Origin: Streptomyces beigongshangae
GTDB lineage: Bacteria; Actinomycetota; Actinomycetes; Streptomycetales; Streptomycetaceae
Assembly (NCBI RefSeq): GCF_019710745.1
Contig: NZ_JAHKJW010000022.1
Coordinates: 62,001 to 126,000, forward strand
DNA: 64,000 nt
Direction of reading: 5' to 3'
Part shown: in pieces, positions 15,738-24,800 of the stretch
Position numbering within the stretch: the first letter of the stretch is position 1
Layout of the letters: every line of letters begins with the position of its first letter
The notes under the pieces: generated by a model
Told to the model about the DNA's origin: nothing
Databases searched by the model: none
What the model saw: only the letters and a program-made list of their open reading frames with translations
Made by a program: the position numbers and the translations under genes

Positions 15738-15961
15738 TCCGCTCGACGACCGGGTGATCCGGCCCGCCCGGGCCGGATCACCCGGCCTCCCGGTGCCGTT
15801 CGGGCAGCGGCGAGGCCGCCTGACGGAAACGACCGGCAGTGGGTACACGGGTACCTCACACCCGGCGGACCGCCGTGCACGAGACTGTGACGTGCGGGCG
15901 CACTCCCCCGCCCACCGGCACCCGTCGGCGGACCCCGTCCGCCCCGAAAGGAACCGAGCGC

Positions 15962-16249
15962 ATGATCATCTTCGGCACCAAGGGCTACCTCCACCAACTC
16001 GCGATACTGACCCTGCTGTGCGGACAGTGCGGCAACCCCGCAGCCCACACGCTCAGCAAGCGCGTCACGAAGTTCACCCTCTTCTTCGTCCCGCTGTTCC
16101 CGGTCTCGACGAAGCACACGACGCAGTGCACGTTCTGCGGCGCGCAGCAGAAGATCACGAAGGAACAGGCGGAGCAGCTGCAGGTGCAGGCGGCGCACGG
16201 CCCGGCACAGGGGCAGGGACAGCCCCAGCAGCAGCCCTACCAGGGCTGA
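15962..16249 (+). CDS. Zinc-ribbon domain protein
   Basis: A 95-residue protein starting MIIFGTKGYLHQLAIL, with two CxxC knuckles, LLCGQCGN (about residues 20-24) and CTFCGAQQ (about 57-61). A hydrophobic stretch FTLFFVPLFPVSTKH lies between them. The tail is Gln/Gly/Pro-rich. This is the common actinobacterial zinc-ribbon protein of about 80-100 residues, whose hydrophobic middle suggests a membrane-associated fold. GAAAGGAACC at 15948-15957 supports the ATG at 15962 rather than an upstream frame opening. The function is unknown. Confidence 0.85.
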   Translation: MIIFGTKGYLHQLAILTLLCGQCGNPAAHTLSKRVTKFTLFFVPLFPVSTKHTTQCTFCGAQQKITKEQAEQLQVQAAHGPAQGQGQPQQQPYQG

Positions 16250-16385
16250 TCCGACCCGCGCCGCGGGGAGCACGGCGGCCGGACACGAACTCCCGGGCCC
16301 GGCCGCCGGCCGTGTTCCGCGCCCCCGTGTCCCCGCGAAGTTCCCGGAGGGGCAATAATGGGCCCGAACCGGCGACACTCCAGGG

Positions 16386-16757
16386 GTGGTCAGCGTGGGC
16401 AGTGCGGGGGAGGCCGAACCTCCGGACGTGTGGTCGGCACGGTCTGCGGGCACCCTTCAGGTGCGCCCCTTGGCGGACCGTACGGGCTGGCAGGCCGCGG
16501 GCGAGATCAGCCTGAGCACACGACCCGCCTGGGAACGGGCGCTGGGCTGTCTGGCCCAGCAGGATGCGGAGGTGTGCCACTTGGAACTCTCAGCGGTCAC
16601 CTTCGTCGACGTCGCCGGCGCGTCCGCCCTCGCGGTGGCGGCCCAAGGTCTTCCCGAAGGACGTCGCATCATGCTCGAACAGCCTCCTGCCTCCCTGGGA
16701 CGTGTGCTGGACATGTTCTGGCCCGACCTGCGGAGCGTCGAGGTGGTGTCCCGATGA
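16386..16757 (+). CDS. STAS-domain anti-sigma factor antagonist
   Basis: A 123-residue STAS protein (SpoIIAA/RsbV type). The core runs from WQAAGEISLSTRPAWERAL to LELSAVTFVDVAGASALAVAAQ, where the serine in AGASAL is the usual phosphorylation position in the D-x-(A/S)-G motif. Such antagonists release a sigma factor by binding its anti-sigma kinase. Start is a GTG (16386 or 16395) behind CAGGGG. Its stop overlaps the start of the MEDS-HATPase gene (ATGA at 16754), so the two are translationally coupled and very probably form a partner-switching pair. Confidence 0.85.
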   Translation: MVSVGSAGEAEPPDVWSARSAGTLQVRPLADRTGWQAAGEISLSTRPAWERALGCLAQQDAEVCHLELSAVTFVDVAGASALAVAAQGLPEGRRIMLEQPPASLGRVLDMFWPDLRSVEVVSR

Positions 16758-17680
16758 CCGCCCCGGCCACGGAGTCCTTCGTCCACCCGGCGCTGTTCTA
16801 CCGGGGCGAGGAGGAGTACGTCGACGGCACGGTGCCGTTCGTCCGCGAGGGTCTGGAAGCCGGTGAACCGGTGGCGGTCGCCGTGCCCGGCCCGAAGCTC
16901 GGCGTCCTCCGGAAGGCCCTCGGCGCGGCCGCGGCGGAGGTGCGCCTCATCGACATGACACAGGCGGGACGCAACCCCGGGCGGATCATCCCCAGGGTGC
17001 TGCGGGGGTTCGCCGACGCCCATCCGGAGAAGCGGGTACGGATCATCGGCGAGCCGATCTGGCCCGACCGGACCGGTGTGGAGTACCCGGCCTGTGCCCA
17101 GCACGAGGCTCTGATCAATTCGGCGTTCGAGGGCCGGGACGTGACGATCCTGTGTCCGTACGACGCCGAGGGACTCGACGAGCAGACGCTGACCGACGCG
17201 TACGCGACACATCCCGTCGTGATCTCCGGCGGCCGGCAGCAGCGCAGCCCGTCCTACGCGCCCGAGCTGGTGGTCGAGCGGTACAACGAGCCCTTGGAGA
17301 TCATGGAGGCGGCGGAGGGTTACGTCTTCGGCGCGGACGAGCTGCCCACGGCCCGGTACTTCGTGGTCGAGCGGGCCGAGCGGCTCGGTCTGAGCGGGCT
17401 GCGGCTGGAGGACCTGGCCCTGGTCGCGGCCGAGCTGACCACCAACAGCGTCGTGCACGGCGGCGGTTCGGGCACGGTACGGGTGTGGGGCGAAGGCGGC
17501 CAGGTGGTGTGCGAGGTCCGCGACCGGGGATACCTGAAGGATCCGCTCGCCGGGCGGCGGCCCTCCCCGCCCGCGCAACTGGGCGGCCGGGGACTGCTGC
17601 TGGTGAACTTCCTCACCGATCTGGTACGCATCCACACGGGACCCGACGGTACGGTCGTCCGCTGTTACGTGGACGTCTGA
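16754..17680 (+). CDS. MEDS-domain / HATPase anti-sigma-type kinase
   Basis: A 308-residue fusion. Residues 5-170 look like a MEDS (DcmR-type sensory) domain: HPALFYRGEEEYVDGTVPF, MTQAGRNPGRIIP, and a YPACAQHEALINSAFEG-like helix. Residues 195-305 are a GHKL ATPase: ARYFVVERAERLGL, then N-box VAAELTTNSVVHGG, then VCEVRDRG, then LGGRGLLLVNFLTD as the G box. This arrangement senses a ligand through MEDS and would phosphorylate a STAS partner, here the coupled upstream gene. The target sigma factor is not adjacent; the SigB-type factors at 60.7-62.9 kb are candidates only by family. Confidence 0.87.
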   Translation: MTAPATESFVHPALFYRGEEEYVDGTVPFVREGLEAGEPVAVAVPGPKLGVLRKALGAAAAEVRLIDMTQAGRNPGRIIPRVLRGFADAHPEKRVRIIGEPIWPDRTGVEYPACAQHEALINSAFEGRDVTILCPYDAEGLDEQTLTDAYATHPVVISGGRQQRSPSYAPELVVERYNEPLEIMEAAEGYVFGADELPTARYFVVERAERLGLSGLRLEDLALVAAELTTNSVVHGGGSGTVRVWGEGGQVVCEVRDRGYLKDPLAGRRPSPPAQLGGRGLLLVNFLTDLVRIHTGPDGTVVRCYVDV

Positions 17681-17696
17681 GCGGACCGGCCGGGAC

Positions 17697-17715
17697 GCGG
17701 CCCCGATGGGGCCGC
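17697..17715. terminator. Hairpin between convergent genes
   Basis: GCGGCCCC and GGGGCCGC flank a 3-nt loop, and a second CCGGCC inverted repeat follows up to 17745. It lies between the MEDS gene and the convergent hydrolase. Confidence 0.6.
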
Positions 17716-17747
17716 AGGCTGTTCCGGCCGGCCGTCGAACCGGCCGG

Positions 17748-18608
17748 TCAGCCGTGGAAGAAGTCGGACAGGGACGCCGCCAGCTCCTCCGGGGCCTCTT
17801 CCGCCACATGGTGGCCGGAGTCCACGCCATGGCCCCGTACGCCGGGCGCCCAGTCGGCCCAGATCCTCAGCGGGTCGCCGTAGAGGTCCTCCAGGTCGTC
17901 CCGGAGCGACCACAGCACCAGCGCGGGGCACTCGATCCGCCTCCCGGCGGCCCGGTCGGCCTCCTCGTGGCGCCTGTCGACGGTCAGGCCCGCCCGGTAG
18001 TCCTCCAGCATCGCCCGCACGACGTCGGGGTTCCGCACGGCCTCGCGCCACTCGTCGTGGTTCTCCTGCCCCATGACGTGCGGGTCGCCCCGGTACCAGC
18101 TGTCCGGATCGGCGTTGATGACCCGCTCCGGAACGTCCGGCTGGGCGAAGAAGAACCAGTGCCACCACTGGGTGGCGAACGTCGCGGTGATGCGGGACAG
18201 GTGCTCGCTGATCGGCAGGCAGTCGATCAGCGCCACGCGCGGCACCCGCCCGGGGTGGTCGAGGACCAGACGCAGCGCGACAGCGCCCCCGCGGTCGTGC
18301 CCGGCGAGCATGAACCGGTCGTGGCCGAGGGCGCTCATCGTCTCCACCACGTCCCGCGCCACCACCCGCTTGGAGTGGGCCGTGTGGTCGGCGGCCGGCG
18401 CCGGACCGCGGGAGCGGCCGTATCCCCGCAGATCGGGGCAGACCACGGTGAAGCCCTCCGCGACGAGCCGGGGAGCGACACGGTGCCAGGTGGCGGAGGT
18501 CCTGGGGTGGCCGTGCAGCAGCACGACCGGCGGGCCCTCACCGCCGTGGCGGACGAATACGGACGACTCCCGGAGCCGGACCGTCTCGGACACGAAACCC
18601 TCGAACAC
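17748..18608 (-). CDS. Alpha/beta hydrolase, fluoroacetate dehalogenase/epoxide hydrolase-like
   Basis: A 286-residue alpha/beta hydrolase. It has the oxyanion motif LLHGHPRTSATWH, strand CPDLRGYGRSRGP, a nucleophile elbow GHDRGG with Asp as nucleophile, cap-domain WWHWFFFAQPDVPE, and a terminal GHHVAEEAP carrying the catalytic His. Asp nucleophile plus WHW in the cap resembles fluoroacetate dehalogenases. However, the arginine that normally follows (DRGGR) is Ala here, so halo-acid activity is doubtful and an epoxide or another haloalkane is as likely. ATG at 18608. Monocistronic. Confidence 0.87.
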   Translation of the reverse strand: MFEGFVSETVRLRESSVFVRHGGEGPPVVLLHGHPRTSATWHRVAPRLVAEGFTVVCPDLRGYGRSRGPAPAADHTAHSKRVVARDVVETMSALGHDRFMLAGHDRGGAVALRLVLDHPGRVPRVALIDCLPISEHLSRITATFATQWWHWFFFAQPDVPERVINADPDSWYRGDPHVMGQENHDEWREAVRNPDVVRAMLEDYRAGLTVDRRHEEADRAAGRRIECPALVLWSLRDDLEDLYGDPLRIWADWAPGVRGHGVDSGHHVAEEAPEELAASLSDFFHG

Positions 18609-18639
18609 CGCTTCATCCTCCCGGAACCTCCCTGCCGCA

Positions 18640-18720
18640 CCGGCCGTGCGGATTCCCCGGCCGTACGGGTTCCTCGGCCGGGGGACTCCACGGCCGTGCG
18701 GGTTCCCCGGCCGGGCGCGT
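18640..18720. repeat. Short imperfect direct repeats upstream of the hydrolase
   Basis: Three to four copies of a unit of about 17-20 bp like CCGTGCGGGTTCCCCGGCC occur in the 217-bp gap between the hydrolase and SRPBCC genes. No gene is seen here. Confidence 0.55.
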
Positions 18721-18825
18721 CCGCCGGGCTCCTCCGCGAAGGCGGCGTGGCGCTCCGCGAGGGTGCCGGCCTCCGAGGCGGCCCGGTGGCCAGGGCATGC
18801 CTCGCGCGGACGGGGTACGGCCCGG

Positions 18826-19284
18826 TCAGCCGGGCGTGATGCGGCCGCGCCACGCGCCGGACGCGCCGCCCTGCTGCTCGATGTACTCCTTGAAGCGCCG
18901 CATGTCGCCCTTGACCCGGCGGTCGATCGTGCCGGTCAGGTCGGCCGCCTTCTCGGCCATACCGGTCGGCTCGACGTCCATCACGAGCTGGACGCGCGTG
19001 TGCGACTCGTCCAGGCGCTGGAAGCTGACCGTGCCCTTCTGCCGGGTGTCGCCGCCGGTGGTGCGCCAGGTGATCCGCTCGTCGGGGAGCTGGTCGACGA
19101 TCTCGGTGTCGAACTCCCGCTTCACCCCGGCGATCTTGGTGGTCCAGTGGTTGTGGCGGTCGTCGACCTGCCTGATCTCCTCGACCCCCTCCATGAAGTT
19201 CGGGAACTCCTCGAACTGGGTCCACTGGTTGTAGGCGACACTGACGGGGACGTCGACCTCGACCGCTTCCTTGACCGTGCTCAT
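18826..19284 (-). CDS. SRPBCC (polyketide cyclase/START-like) family protein
   Basis: A 152-residue SRPBCC-fold protein. It begins STVKEAVEVDVPVSVAYNQW and continues QFEEFPNFMEGVEEIRQ, ITWRTTGGD and VQLVMDVEPTG, the usual markers of the CoxG/cyclase-dehydrase group. The fold makes a helix-grip pocket for hydrophobic ligands; the actual ligand is unknown. GAGGAGCAACTCCG upstream gives a good ribosome binding site. It is divergent from the YihY gene, with a shared 165-bp promoter region. Confidence 0.87.
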   Translation of the reverse strand: MSTVKEAVEVDVPVSVAYNQWTQFEEFPNFMEGVEEIRQVDDRHNHWTTKIAGVKREFDTEIVDQLPDERITWRTTGGDTRQKGTVSFQRLDESHTRVQLVMDVEPTGMAEKAADLTGTIDRRVKGDMRRFKEYIEQQGGASGAWRGRITPG

Positions 19285-19449
19285 CGGAGTTGCTCCTCTC
19301 TACCGAGTGGCCACGGGGCATGTGCTCCCACCCCGTGGATCTTGTCCCCGCCGCGAGTACCCGATCGGCGCCCGCCTACAACTCCCCGGGCGCCCCGGCC
19401 GGGAAAACCGGCCTGGCATGGTCGGGACACCTCGGGATACCCGACCGCC

Positions 19450-20493
19450 ATGGCAAGGACATCGAAATCCGATCAGGGCGACGCCGCGGCGTCGGGGTCC
19501 GGGCAGCAGCAGACTCCGGGCCCGGCAGAGCAGATCGAGGAGCGGGCACCGGACACGCCCGCCCAGCTGCCGAAGCGGTCATGGCTGGCCGTGCTGAAAG
19601 GCACGGTCAAGGAGTTCAAGGACGACGAACTCGCCGACAGGGCCGCGGCTCTCACGTACTACGGGGTCCTTTCGCTGTTCCCGGCACTGCTGCTCCTGGT
19701 GTCCCTCCTGGGCATCGCCGGGAAGTCCGCGACCCAGGAGGTCCTGGACAACCTCAAGAAGCTGACGCCCGGTTCCGCCCGGGACATCATCAGCGACGCG
19801 GTGACGCAGTTGCAGGGCCGGGGCGGTATCGGCTCGATCATGGCCGTGGTCAGTATCGTCCTCGCCCTGTGGTCGGCGTCCGGCTACGTGGCGGCCTTCA
19901 TCCGCTCCGCCAACGCCGTCTACGACATACCCGAGGGGCGCCCCGTCTGGAAGGTGCTGCCCATCCGCATCGGCGTGACCGTCGTCCTTCTCGTCCTGGC
20001 GGTCGTCAGCTCGCTGATCGTGGTGTTCACCGGCGGTCTGGCCCGGCAGGTCGGCGGGGCGCTGGGGATCGGCGACTCGGCGCTGACGGTGTGGTCGATC
20101 GCGAAGTGGCCGGTGCTGGTCGTCCTGGTCACGATCATGATCGCCCTGCTCTACTGGGCGACACCGAACGTGAAGGGCCGCGGCTTCAAGTGGGTCACGC
20201 CCGGCAGTGTGCTGGCCCTGCTGATCTGGCTGGTCGCCTCGGCCGGGTTCGCGTTCTACGTGGCGAACTTCGGCTCGTACAACAAGACCTACGGCACCCT
20301 CGCCGGTGTCATCATCTTCCTGATCTGGCTGTGGATCAGCAACATCGCGATCCTGCTGGGCCTGGAGTTCGACTCCGAGCTGGCCCGCCAGCGCGCCATC
20401 GCAGGCGGTCTGCCGGAGACCGAGGAGCCGTACGTCCCGCCGCGGGACACCCGCGCCTGGAACGAGCAGGAGCAGCGGCGCGTCGGGGAATAG
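19450..20493 (+). CDS. YihY/virulence factor BrkB family membrane protein
   Basis: A 347-residue inner-membrane protein. Residues 1-45 are hydrophilic. The family signature LADRAAALTYYGVLSLFPALLLLVS is at about 60-85. Six hydrophobic segments follow, including IMAVVSIVLALWSASGYV, GVTVVLLVLAVVSSLIV and VIIFLIWLWISNIAILLG, ending with LEFDSELARQRAI. Family members are often called ribonuclease BN by historical error; the real function is unclear, possibly transport. ATG at 19450, with AAGGAC-like purines inside the coding start rather than before it, so the start is less certain. The C terminus is charged. Confidence 0.9.
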   Translation: MARTSKSDQGDAAASGSGQQQTPGPAEQIEERAPDTPAQLPKRSWLAVLKGTVKEFKDDELADRAAALTYYGVLSLFPALLLLVSLLGIAGKSATQEVLDNLKKLTPGSARDIISDAVTQLQGRGGIGSIMAVVSIVLALWSASGYVAAFIRSANAVYDIPEGRPVWKVLPIRIGVTVVLLVLAVVSSLIVVFTGGLARQVGGALGIGDSALTVWSIAKWPVLVVLVTIMIALLYWATPNVKGRGFKWVTPGSVLALLIWLVASAGFAFYVANFGSYNKTYGTLAGVIIFLIWLWISNIAILLGLEFDSELARQRAIAGGLPETEEPYVPPRDTRAWNEQEQRRVGE

Positions 20494-20651
20494 GCCGTTT
20501 CCGGCGCCAGGGCCCGGCGTCGCCCAGGTGTACCCGGTTCGCGGTGCCGGGGGTGCCCTTGCGGAGAGCCCCGGTGTCCAGGACGGTGGGCGGGACCGGC
20601 CGGATTCGCGGATATCGATCATCTGTACGGAAAAACGCACCGTGCGGAAAA

Positions 20652-21106
20652 ATGCGTTCGGGAATCGGCGCTCGTACTCACGACCGGGGGCAAAGGGGGC
20701 CTGCGCCGACGGAGGGTCGTCCGTCCCGGAACGAGTTGCACGGTGTCGTGCGGGGCGACGTCGTCCAGGTGGGAGTGGTCCACGGAGGCGTCCACATCGG
20801 TCCGGGGGGAGAGTCCGCAGGACGGACGCCGTGGCAGCTTCCCCCGCCGCCCGTACGGGTGATCGGCCGGTCCGCGGAACCGACAGTGCTGCGGCGGCAC
20901 AGCGCCCGCGCCGTCAGGGAGGGGCGACCGGCCCTGGCCGTGGTGAGCGGCCTGGGCGGAGTCGGCAAGACCGCGGTCGCGCTGAAGTGGCTGCACGCAC
21001 TGCGTCCGCGGTTCCCGGGCGGTCAGCTCCACGCCGACCTCGGGGCCCGGTCGCCCGGCGGACCGGAGCACCCCGGGGAGACACCGGCTCGCTTCCTGCG
21101 CTCCCT
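20652..21106 (+). pseudogene. NB-ARC/STAND ATPase, N-terminal fragment
   Basis: This frame reads RNELHGVVRGDVVQVGVVHGG, then VRVIGRSAEPTVLRRH, then the P-loop VVSGLGGVGKTAVALKWLH and FPGGQLHADLGARSPGG. That is the opening of a Streptomyces NB-ARC (AfsR/STAND-like) regulator, which is normally 700 residues or more. At about 21100, after ARFLRSL, the homology stops and a different frame carries GAPDH sequence. The rest of the ATPase and any TPR or effector part are gone. The start is uncertain: ATG 20652 or a GTG nearer 20739. Confidence 0.8.
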
Positions 21107-21793
21107 GAGGTCGTGCTCACCGCTCCGGGCAAGGGCGACGTGCCCAACATCGTGCACGGCGTCACCCACGACACGGTCGAGCCGGACGAGCGGATCCTCT
21201 CCTGCGCGTCCTGCACCACGAACGCGATCGTCCCGGCGCTGAAGGCGATGGCGGACGAGTACGGCGTCCTGCGCGGGCACGTGGAGACCGTCCACTCGTT
21301 CACCAACGACCAGAACCTGCTGGACAACTATCACAGGGCCGACCGTCGCGGCCGCTCGGCGCCGCTCAACATGGTGATCACCGAGACGGGCGCGGCCTCC
21401 GCCGTGGCCAAGGCGCTGCCCGGCCTCGGCGCGCCCGTCACCGGCAGCTCGATCCGGGTGCCGGTGCCGGACGTGTCGATCGCGATCCTCAGCCTGCGGC
21501 TCGGGCGCGAGACCACCCGCGAGGAGGTCCTGGACCACCTGCGCGAGGTGTCGCTGACGTCCCCGCTGAAGCGGCAGATCGACTTCACCACCGCGCCCGA
21601 CGCGGTCTCCAGCGACTTCATCGGTTCGCGCCACGCCTCGATCGTCGACGCCGGGGCCGCCGAGGTCGACGGTGACAACGCGATCCTCTACCTCTGGTAC
21701 GGCAACGAGTTCGGCTACTCCTGCCAGGTCGTCCGGGTCGTCCGGCACGTGACGGGCGTCGAGTATCCGACGTACCCGGTGTCCGCCGCCTGA
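21107..21793 (+). pseudogene. gap: Glyceraldehyde-3-phosphate dehydrogenase, C-terminal fragment
   Basis: From about 21107 the sequence encodes EVVLTAPGKGDVPNIVHGV, the active-site SCASCTTNAIVPALKAM, FTNDQNLLDNYHRADRRGR and LYLWYGNEFGYSCQVVRVV. This is the catalytic domain and C terminus of a GAPDH. The entire N-terminal NAD-binding domain is missing, replaced by the NB-ARC fragment in another frame. The catalytic Cys is present, but without the Rossmann domain the product would not be a working dehydrogenase. It probably arose by a deletion joining two genes at a CTCCCTGAGG-like junction. Confidence 0.88.
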
Positions 21794-21820
21794 CCCGGGC
21801 GGCGCCGTGGCGAAGGCGCG

Positions 21821-21867
21821 CCGCGGCGGACGCGCGCCCCGGTGGCCGGGGGGCGCGTCCGCCGCGG
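21821..21867. terminator. Long hairpin between convergent genes
   Basis: A roughly 20-bp stem (CCGCGGCGGACGCGCGCCCC against its near-complement, one mismatch) with loop GGTGGCC lies between the GAPDH fragment and the convergent GH78 gene. Confidence 0.75.
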
Positions 21868-21897
21868 TCCCGGGGACGGTGCCCGGGCCAGGGAGGA

Positions 21898-24800
21898 CTA
21901 GGAGGCGGTCGAGCGGAAGCTCCACCGGCCCGAGCCGACCTCGTACACCGCCTCGTCCCCGCCGGTGCGTACCGGGCGCGCCCCGGCGGGCGCCGCGGCC
22001 CTCCCGCCGAACAGGGGCACGTGCACCTCGGCCGTGCTGCCCGCGGGCACGTCCACGGTGAGGCGGAACCGGCCGCCGTCCCGCCTCCACCCGGTCCGTG
22101 CGACCCCGTACGGGGTGCGGTACGAGCCGGACGCCGAGGTCATGTCGCCCTCGACGGCGGGGTCGACGAGCAGTTCGGCGTAGCCGACCGAGTCGGCGGT
22201 CTGCCCGATGCCCGCGACCCGGGTGGTGAACCAGGAGTCGATAGCGCCGAGCATGAAGTGGTTCTGCGACTGGCCGGGACCGCCGTCCCAGGACTCGCCG
22301 AGCGTGGTGTTGCCGGCGCGCACCTGGTAGCCGTAGCTGGGGCTGGTCGTCCGGGTGGCGATCGCGTGGACGATGTCGTCGCGGCCGTTGGCGGACAGGA
22401 CGCGGAAGGCGGCCGGCAGCGAGATCTCACCGAGCGTCAGATGGTACCCGGCGTTCTCGACGGCGGTGGTGAAGTGGCCCAGCAGCCGGTCCTTCTCCCC
22501 CGCCGGGTACGCGCCCATGTCGAGGGCGAGGGCCTCGGCGCCCTGGCCTCCACCACCGAAGGTGCCGGCGGTGGGGTCGTAGTACTTCGCGGCCAGTGCC
22601 TTCGCGCTCGCGTCGGCCTTCGCACGGTAGGTGTCTGCCGCGTCCCGGTCCCCGAGGACGGCGGCGGTCCTGCTCAGGGCGTCGAGGACGCGCCAGTAGC
22701 CGTAGGTGCCCGCGACGGCCCGCGGGAAGGTGCGGTCCGGGGTGAACCAGTCGCCGAGCCCGTAGTCGAGGATGCCGCCGGAGACCTGCCGTTCGAGGAA
22801 GTCCGCGTACTGCCGCATGCGCGGGTAGTACGCGGCCATCGTGTCCCGGTCCCCGTAGGTCGTGTACAGCTGCCAGGGGACGAGGACGAACGCGCCGCCC
22901 CAGTTGGAGTCGTTGCGGTAGGCGCCGGGCAGGCTGGTGTACTCGGGCACGGTGCTGGGGACCAGCCCGTCCGCGGTCTGCGCGTCGGCCATGTCGCGCA
23001 CGATCTTGCGCAGGTAGGACCGCATGTCGTAGTTGCCCGCGAGCGCCGGGAACACGAGCTGGTTCTGCTCCAGCCAGCCCAGCTTCTCCCGGCTGGGGCA
23101 GTCGGTGAGGACGCTCATCATGTTGCCCTCGACGGCCCGCCTGATCAGCCCGTGGATGTCGTTGACGAGCGGGTCGGAGCTCCTGAAGTCACCGGCCGAG
23201 GTGTTGTCGGTGCGCAGCACCTTGCCGCGTACGGTCACCTTCGCGCCCTCGGGCACGCCCCTGAGTTCCAGGTAGCGGAAGCCGTGGTAGCTGAAGCGGG
23301 GGTGCCAGGTCTCGGTGCGGGTGCCGCGGGTGGTGTAGCTGTCCCACAGGGGTGCGCCGACGTTGCTGATGGACTGGAAGGCGCGGCCGTCCTTGAGGCT
23401 CTCGGCGGGGTAGACGCGGACGGGTGTGCCCGCGGGCGCGCTGACGGTGATCTCCGGCCAGCCGGCGATGTTGCGGCCCAGGTCGAACACCCGGCTGTCC
23501 GCGGCCCCTTCGACCTCCTCGCCCCGGAGCGTCTCGACGACCCTGATGGGTTCGGTCTCGCGGGCGCTGAGTTCGGCCGGCTTCTCCGCGGTGCCGGGGC
23601 CGGCCACCGCGACGGCCCGGTCCCAGGCGCGGCGGTCGCCGCCCGGCTCGTCCCAGCGGGCGATCTCGCGGCGGGCGTCGTAGTCCTCGCCGCCGTACCA
23701 GTTGGAGGACGTGGTGGGTCCGAGGGCGGTGCGCCAGCCGTCGCCGCTCGTGACGGTACGGACGCCGCCGTCGGCCAGGGTCACGTCGAGCCGGGCGATC
23801 AGCTTGGGGTCGCTCAGGTTGCCGTACAGCTTGCGGTAGCGGTCGGCGGTGCTGACGACGTTGGACATGCCGTTGCCGAGGGCGACACCGAGGGTGTTGG
23901 CGCCGGCGCGCAGGCGGTCGGTGACGTCGTAGGTGGCGTACTGGACGCGTTCCGCGTAGTCGGTGTTGGCGGGTTCCAGGACGGCGTCGCCCACCGGTTC
24001 GCCGTTGAGGGTGGCGTCGTAGATGCCCAGTCCCGCGATGTGGAGGCGGGCGCCGCGCACCTTCCCGGGGAGCTTGAAGTCGTTCGCGAGCAGGGGCAGT
24101 CCGGCCGGCAGGTACGGCTCGGGGGCCTGCTGCCCGTCGACGCGGGCGAGCGCGGTGAACGGGCCGGTGGCGTCGTCGGCGCTCGACACGCCGTAGTCCA
24201 CCGGGAAGTTCGGGACGCGGCCGTCCGCGGTGAGGACGTCGGCGCGCGGGTACAGCGCCACCTGGTCGAAGGTCTTCGCCGTCTTCAGGTCGAGGGTGAG
24301 GACGACGGGGGTGTCCGAGACGTCGGCGCCGGTGTGGGCGGCGCTCGCGTACCCGGCGGCGGTCTGCAGGGCGCTGTTGGGCAGGCCGTCGACGGCCAGG
24401 GCCGGTTCCCAGGTCTTGCGCAGGGTGTTGGTCTCGGAGGCCGTCACCGCGGCGCCGCGGGCGAGTCCTCCGGTGGAGGTGGCGGAGTCGCGGACGTCGA
24501 TCTCGCCGAGCTGGACGCGCCGGGTGCGACCGGGGAAGTCCTCCTCCAGGGGCAGCCCGAGCTTCGTGACGTCCAGCCGTACGTGACGGGCCGTCGTGCG
24601 CGGGACCTCGACCACGACGGGCTCGATCTCGCGCTCGCTCAGCCGCCAGTCGGGGTGGGTGATCCAGTCGGCGTCCCAGTCCGACTGCCGGGTCAGGCCG
24701 GTCTCGAAGACGGCGGTGTCGCTCCAGCCCGAGTCGCGCGGGCCGTGCGAGGACCAGAGCATCACCCGCCAGTACACGCGGTCGCGGGAGCCCCGCTCCT

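Noticed and set aside
17706..18839. Plus-strand frame opposite the alpha/beta hydrolase
   Set aside because: Antisense of a well-supported hydrolase with catalytic motifs; no domain in the plus frame.
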